From JAWLEV01 sp041685915 (GTDB taxonomy: Bacteria > Chloroflexota > Anaerolineae > UBA1429), in assembly GCA_041685915.1 (NCBI GenBank), contig JAWLEV010000094.1, positions 1 through 9,712 of the forward strand: 9,712 nt of DNA, read 5' to 3'. Numbering within the stretch: position 1 is the stretch's first letter; every line of letters starts with the position of its first letter. The notes below the pieces were generated by a model, which saw nothing but the letters and a program-made list of their open reading frames with translations, did no database searches and was not told the origin of the DNA. This document shows positions 6,632 to 9,712 of the stretch, one piece after another. Made by a program: the position numbers and the translations under genes.

Positions 6632-8085
6632 ACCAGATAGCCCCTCTCGCGGCAAGCCTGCAGGAAACGCCGATACCGCGCCTCGTAGGCGGGCGCCAGA
6701 GACCGACGGGGTTCCACCGTCTGGCGATAGTGGACCATTTTCTTGGTGGCTTCCACCACGCCGTCATAGCCCGCGGCCCGTGCGGCCAGGATGGCGGCCC
6801 CCATGGCGCCAGCCGGCGTCTGGGGCACTCGAAGCCGTTTTCCCAGCACATCGGCGCGTATCTGCAGCCCCGTGGCGCTGCAGGTGCCGCCCCCGGCGGC
6901 ATATATGGTGTCGCCAACGGGAGCTCCCAGATCCCGGACGACCTGATAAGCCAGGCGCTCCACATAGGCCAGCCCCTCCAGGTGGGCGGCGAAAAGGGCG
7001 CCCTCGTCCTCTGTCTCGCCGAGCATAAAGCCCGTGGCCTCTGGCTTTTGAAAGGGGAAGCGTTCGCCGCGCCTCATGAGGGGATAGATGAGGAGGTCCG
7101 TGGGGGTGTGACGACGGGCCTCCACATTGAGTTGGGGAAAGCGCTGCGCGTCAAAGCGCTGGGCCAGGCAGTCGGCACCGGTGCTGCTGGCGCCGCCAGG
7201 CAGCCAGTAGCCGTCGGGGTGGCGGTGGCAATAGATCCTGCCCAGGGGGTCGCGAAGCAGGGACTCGCTCACCCCTTTGAGCACCAGGGTGGTGCCCAGG
7301 GTGCTGTTCCAATCGCCCGGGGCCGCGGCCCCGCTGGCCAGCAGGGAGGCCGTGCCGTCGGTGGCACCGGACACCACTAACGTCTCGGTGGAGAGACCGG
7401 TCCTTTCGCTGACGGCGGACGTGACTCGTCCCATCGCCTCCCCCGGCCTCTGCACGGTGGGGAATTTCTCCATGGGCAGGCCCAGCTTCTCCTCGATAAA
7501 GGCGGGCCATTGGAGGTCGACCACGTCATAGCCCCACTTGAGCATGTTAGTCCAGTCGCTGTTGCCCCACTCGCCCGAGAGCCAGCCGATGACCAGGTCG
7601 GTGGGGCTGGTGAACCAGCGGGCGCGGTCCAGGCGCTCGGGCTGGTGATGCTGCAGCCAGCGGAGACGGCTCAGGGCAAAGGATGGGCTGAAGCGGGTGC
7701 CCAACTTTTGGGCCAGTTTGGCCCCTGCGGCCTGTACCTCCTCGGCCTCGGCCCCGGCACGGGTGTCCGAGTACATGATGGCCGGTCCCACGGGCTCGCC
7801 GGCCTCGTCCACCAGGCAGAGGGTGCCCGACGTGGAGGTGACCGCAAGGGCGGCGATCTCCTGCGGGTCGCGATCCGCCTCGCGGAAATCATGGACCGCC
7901 GCCGCGATGACATCCCACGCCGCCTCGCGCCACAGGTGCGGGTTCTGCTCGAAACGTCCCGTCTCAGAAGGCGCGACCTGAGAAGGAGGAAAATCGGCGT
8001 GGGCCTCGCTCAGAATCTCTCCGTGGAGGCTCGCTATCAATGCCCGGGCTCCCTGGGTGCCAACGTCTACGCCTAGCACGAACAC
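6628..8085 (-). CDS. FGGY-family carbohydrate kinase (D-ribulose kinase-like)
   Basis: ATP-dependent kinase of 485 aa, acting on a free sugar or polyol in the cytoplasm. The N-terminal ATPase lobe opens LGVDVGTQGARA (phosphate-1 loop, Asp7). MYSDTRA (104-110) lies in the substrate region. SGATDGTASL carries the presumed catalytic Asp243. STLGTTLVLKG (261-271) is the phosphate-2 segment, and AAGGGTCSATGLQIRADVLG (396-415) is the adenine-binding block, followed by TPAGAMGAAILA. HPDGYWLPGGASSTG and RRGERFPF resemble the SePSK/plant XK-1 branch shown to use D-ribulose, rather than classical xylulokinases; I recognise this from memory. The start codon is GTG (8085), with AGGAGA (8092-8097) 6 nt upstream. 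It is the first gene of a two-gene operon with the mutase. A structured inverted repeat begins about 34 bp upstream. D-ribulose, D-xylulose or a tetrulose are all possible substrates. Confidence 0.92.
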   Translation of the reverse strand: MFVLGVDVGTQGARALIASLHGEILSEAHADFPPSQVAPSETGRFEQNPHLWREAAWDVIAAAVHDFREADRDPQEIAALAVTSTSGTLCLVDEAGEPVGPAIMYSDTRAGAEAEEVQAAGAKLAQKLGTRFSPSFALSRLRWLQHHQPERLDRARWFTSPTDLVIGWLSGEWGNSDWTNMLKWGYDVVDLQWPAFIEEKLGLPMEKFPTVQRPGEAMGRVTSAVSERTGLSTETLVVSGATDGTASLLASGAAAPGDWNSTLGTTLVLKGVSESLLRDPLGRIYCHRHPDGYWLPGGASSTGADCLAQRFDAQRFPQLNVEARRHTPTDLLIYPLMRRGERFPFQKPEATGFMLGETEDEGALFAAHLEGLAYVERLAYQVVRDLGAPVGDTIYAAGGGTCSATGLQIRADVLGKRLRVPQTPAGAMGAAILAARAAGYDGVVEATKKMVHYRQTVEPRRSLAPAYEARYRRFLQACRERGYLV

Positions 8086-8118
8086 GGGTAATCTCCTATA
8101 CTATATCCGACGCAAAGT

Positions 8119-8272
8119 TGGCTGCACTGAAAGAAGCACAAAAAGCTGCCTGGCACTTACAATCGATCTTCCAAGAATTATTGACTTTATGTGTAGAATA
8201 GATTATTCTGTTGCCATTTATCCTACAAGTGCCAGGCAGCTGAGCAAATGACACCTTCTTTCAACAGAGCCA
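8119..8272. repeat. MITE- or REP-like inverted-repeat element
   Basis: Two arms of about 40 and 46 bases face each other. TGGCT (8119-8123), TGAAAGAAG (8128-8136) and AGCTGCCTGGCACTT (8144-8158) are matched in inverted order by AAGTGCCAGGCAGCT (8227-8241), CTTCTTTCA (8255-8263) and AGCCA (8268-8272). All three blocks are perfect; TGGCT and TGAAAGAAG keep the same 4-nt spacing in both arms, and the next gap differs (7 versus 13 nt). The 68-bp centre is AT-rich, unlike the surrounding DNA. TGCCTGGCA inside each arm is itself an odd palindrome, as in REP elements. No target-site duplication is evident. It lies between the kinase start and the hydrolase promoter. Confidence 0.75.
8181..8209 (+). 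promoter_or_regulatory. Promoter-like sequence in the centre of the inverted repeat
   Basis: TTGACT (8181-8186, five of six), a 17-bp spacer and TATTCT (8204-8209, four of six). The -10 hexamer is the right half of AGAATA-GAT-TATTCT (8195-8209), an inverted repeat that could be an operator or a chance AT-rich symmetry. Transcription would run through the right arm of the element into the hairpin region, with no plausible gene before 8697. Confidence 0.35.
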
Positions 8273-8363
8273 GAGTTATCTTAGTTTTTCGGACTGTATC
8301 TGTCAATCTGTTCGTGGCTTCGAAAGAAGAAACTGACGGGCAAGAGGAGCATGAACGCAGCCT

Positions 8364-8569
8364 TGGGCGTTGCCCAGATGCGTCGACGTAGGTCGACGCT
8401 TGGCGCGAAGCGCCTCAGCGCCGGGCTTTAGGCCGAGCATGTTCGGGACATTCGTGCCCGGTTTTTGCCGTCTGAAGCCGGCTCGTGAGGCCTATCGGCC
8501 GATTGGGCCACCTCCGGTGGCCTGGCAGAATGGCGCTGCCATTCTGCAGTCCTAAAGCCGCCTACGCGG
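8364..8569. ncRNA. Multi-hairpin structured element: candidate RNA or intergenic repeat
   Basis: About 200 bp made almost entirely of stem-loops: TGGGC/GCCCA (8364-8376), GCGTCGAC/GTCGACGC (8380-8399), GGCGC/GCGCC (8402-8414), a UUCG-capped stem (8444-8460), AGCCGGCT and ATCGGCCGAT palindromes (8476-8483, 8494-8503), GGCCACC/GGTGGCC (8506-8522), GCAGAATGGC/GCCATTCTGC (8525-8547) and CCGC/GCGG (8558-8569). GGCTTTAGG (8424-8432) pairs perfectly with CCTAAAGCC (8551-8559) and encloses four of these, giving a multi-branch junction. The 61-codon frame here (8370-8555, TTG start) has no recognisable protein character. It could be a structured RNA on either strand, a composite repetitive palindrome, or the end of a mobile element. 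I do not recognise a named family. Confidence 0.5.
8444..8466 (+). terminator. Small UUCG-loop hairpin followed by five T
   Basis: CGGG (8444-8447), a bulged A and CA pair with TG and CCCG (8455-8460) around a TTCG tetraloop, followed by G and TTTTT (8462-8466). The stem is only 6 bp, so as a terminator it is weak, but UUCG loops are unusually stable. It could end a plus-strand transcript from the promoter-like sequence near 8209. It may equally be just one arm of the larger structure. Confidence 0.35.
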
Positions 8570-8625
8570 ACGAAGAATAGCGAGTCATCTACAACATTCG
8601 CGTGCACCCGGCGGGATGAGGGCGG

Positions 8626-8655
8626 TTGACACGTTCATCATATGCATGCTATAAG
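8626..8655 (+). promoter_or_regulatory. Strong promoter of the serine hydrolase gene
   Basis: A perfect TTGACA (8626-8631), an 18-bp spacer and TATAAG (8650-8655, five of six), preceded by TG one base upstream (8647-8648), an extended -10. The start would be near 8662, with a leader of about 35 nt carrying GGAGGA. This is the best sigma70-type match in the window. The spacer and -10 border contain ATGCATGC (8642-8649), also found in the phosphofructokinase promoter spacer. Confidence 0.7.
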
Positions 8656-8696
8656 ATCGCTGTCTTACCTGTTTTGCTTGATATGGAGGACTATCT

Positions 8697-9712
8697 ATGG
8701 ATGATACAAGGCGCGTTTTCCCCGGCGCATCGTGGCCCCGTGCACAGCCCGCTGATGTGGGTCTTGATGCGGGTGCGTTGGGTGACCTGGGACGCTGGCT
8801 GACGGAAGACGAGGCACTGAACGACCACCGCGTGCTCGTGGTGCGGGACGGCCACCTGGCGGCGGAATGGGAAAGAGGCTTTGTCACGGAGCATCGGCGC
8901 CGGCTGGCGTCGGCCGCCAAGTCGGTCTATTCGTCCATCCTGGGCATCGCCATCGCCGAGGGTAAGATCCCCACAGCGGACGCCAGGGTGGTTGATTACT
9001 ATCCCGAACTTTTGGACGTGCCCGAGGGCAGGGGTCCCAAGGAGGGGCGCTGGGCCTTTGCCAAGGATCGCGACGTCACCTTTCGCCAGTTGATCTCCAA
9101 CACCTCCGGCTATATGAAACCGGGGGAACAGCCAGGCACCGTGTTCCATTATCAGACCTTTGGCATGAACATCATCACCCATGCCCTGGGCACCATCTAT
9201 GGCGTGTACGATACCGACGATCCGGGCGAGGAACCCGGGTTCGGCGAACTGATCGACCGCTATATCAAAGGGCCCGTAGGTGGCTCGTGGCGCTATGCCT
9301 ACACCAATTTCGATCACGCCCCCGGCGCTCGGGTGGAGGTATTTGGCAACTATTGCCAGATATTCATCGACGCCCGGGATATGGCCCGCCTGGGGTGGCT
9401 GTGGGCCAATTATGGACGCTGGGACGGGGAGCAGTTGATCCCCGAGGATTGGATGCGTGAGGCCTCGCGGGTGGCGCCCATGATCGTGGAGAACTGTCCC
9501 AAGGAGAAGCGGGCCTGGTCCTACGGCTATGGCTTTTGGACCAACGAATATGGCCTGCTCTGGCCCGATCTGCCCCGGGAGAGTTTTGCCGCCGTGGGCG
9601 CCGGGCGTCAGTTGATCTGGATGTGCCCCAGCGAGGGCCTCGTGGTCGTGCAGGGGCCGGGACCCTACGAGGAACACCATGATGAGATCTGCATGCGGAT
9701 CCTGGAGACCGT
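8697..9712 (+). CDS. Serine hydrolase, class C beta-lactamase family (3' end outside window)
   Basis: An open frame of 338 codons with no stop before the window edge, so the C-terminus is missing. It belongs to the class C beta-lactamase/esterase/DD-peptidase-like serine hydrolases. Ser72-Ala-Ala-Lys75 in ASAAKSVYSS is the SxxK nucleophile motif. VTFRQLISNTSGY (127-139) is the usual TSG segment. FHYQTFGMN (150-158) occupies the position of the Tyr-containing second motif (Tyr152). GAGRQLIWMCPSEGLVVV (301-318) is the strand replacing KTG. The family averages 340-400 aa, so little is probably lost. There is no N-terminal signal peptide (MDDTRRVFPGASW), so the protein appears cytoplasmic, unlike true beta-lactamases. 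GGAGGA (8685-8690) lies 6 nt before the ATG. Family members cleave esters, amides or lactams; the substrate here is unknown and antibiotic resistance should not be assumed. Confidence 0.9.
   Translation, partial: MDDTRRVFPGASWPRAQPADVGLDAGALGDLGRWLTEDEALNDHRVLVVRDGHLAAEWERGFVTEHRRRLASAAKSVYSSILGIAIAEGKIPTADARVVDYYPELLDVPEGRGPKEGRWAFAKDRDVTFRQLISNTSGYMKPGEQPGTVFHYQTFGMNIITHALGTIYGVYDTDDPGEEPGFGELIDRYIKGPVGGSWRYAYTNFDHAPGARVEVFGNYCQIFIDARDMARLGWLWANYGRWDGEQLIPEDWMREASRVAPMIVENCPKEKRAWSYGYGFWTNEYGLLWPDLPRESFAAVGAGRQLIWMCPSEGLVVVQGPGPYEEHHDEICMRILET

Noticed and set aside
6342..6965. 207-codon minus-strand frame spanning the kinase-mutase junction
   Set aside because: It is an alternative frame over two well-supported overlapping genes and shows no family motifs.
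8100..8105. Kinase promoter with TATAGT as -10 (minus strand)
   Set aside because: No acceptable -35 at 16-18 bp, and the start site would fall about on the Shine-Dalgarno, leaving almost no leader.
8370..8555. 61-codon plus-strand frame in the hairpin region
   Set aside because: It starts at TTG with no Shine-Dalgarno and lies wholly within the stem-loop array; the palindromes explain the sequence better than coding.
8691..9680. Minus-strand open frame (329 codons) opposite the serine hydrolase
   Set aside because: The plus strand carries SxxK and the other family motifs with a good Shine-Dalgarno and promoter; the minus frame shows no recognisable domain.

Overview
The window is about 9.7 kb of GC-rich bacterial DNA. 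It carries seven confident protein genes and no rRNA, tRNA or CRISPR array. The gene styles suggest an environmental heterotroph: a PPi-dependent phosphofructokinase, a ribulokinase-like FGGY kinase of the cyanobacterial/plant type, metal-dependent TIM-barrel epimerases and a PPC-repeat lipoprotein. From general familiarity I would guess a Chloroflexota (Anaerolineae-like) bacterium, but the sequence itself proves no taxonomy.

Layout. 1-353 is a leader with no confident gene; it has two possible promoters and a terminator-like hairpin. 354-1913 (+) encodes a lipoprotein with four PPC-like repeats of period exactly 357 bp. 1961-2803 (+) encodes a TIM-barrel sugar-phosphate isomerase/epimerase-like protein, followed by a strong intrinsic terminator (2809-2856). 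2858-4078 (-) encodes a PPi-type phosphofructokinase. It diverges from a second TIM-barrel epimerase-like gene at 4295-5248 (+), with promoters for both in the 216-bp gap. 5288-6631 (-) is a phosphomannomutase/phosphoglucomutase and 6628-8085 (-) an FGGY carbohydrate kinase. The last two overlap by ATGA and form a kinase-to-mutase operon that converges on the second epimerase across a short hairpin. 8086-8696 is a 611-bp non-coding region with a MITE/REP-like inverted repeat and a chain of GC-rich hairpins closed by a long-range stem. 8697 to the window end (+) is a serine hydrolase of the class C beta-lactamase family, truncated by the window edge and driven by the best promoter seen here.

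How the genes fit. Five of the seven genes act, or look as if they act, on sugars or sugar phosphates. The kinase would phosphorylate a ketose or polyol. The two TIM-barrel proteins could isomerise or epimerise free or phosphorylated sugars. The mutase would interconvert hexose 1- and 6-phosphates, and the PPi-PFK would commit fructose 6-phosphate to glycolysis reversibly using pyrophosphate. No transporter, regulator or dehydrogenase is present, so the substrate cannot be named. The lipoprotein and the serine hydrolase have no visible catalytic link to the sugar genes.

The least explained material is the 8086-8696 intergenic region: two distinct structured elements side by side, one with a promoter-like sequence in its centre. 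The best candidates for something undescribed are the multi-hairpin element (8364-8569) and the inverted-repeat element (8119-8272).
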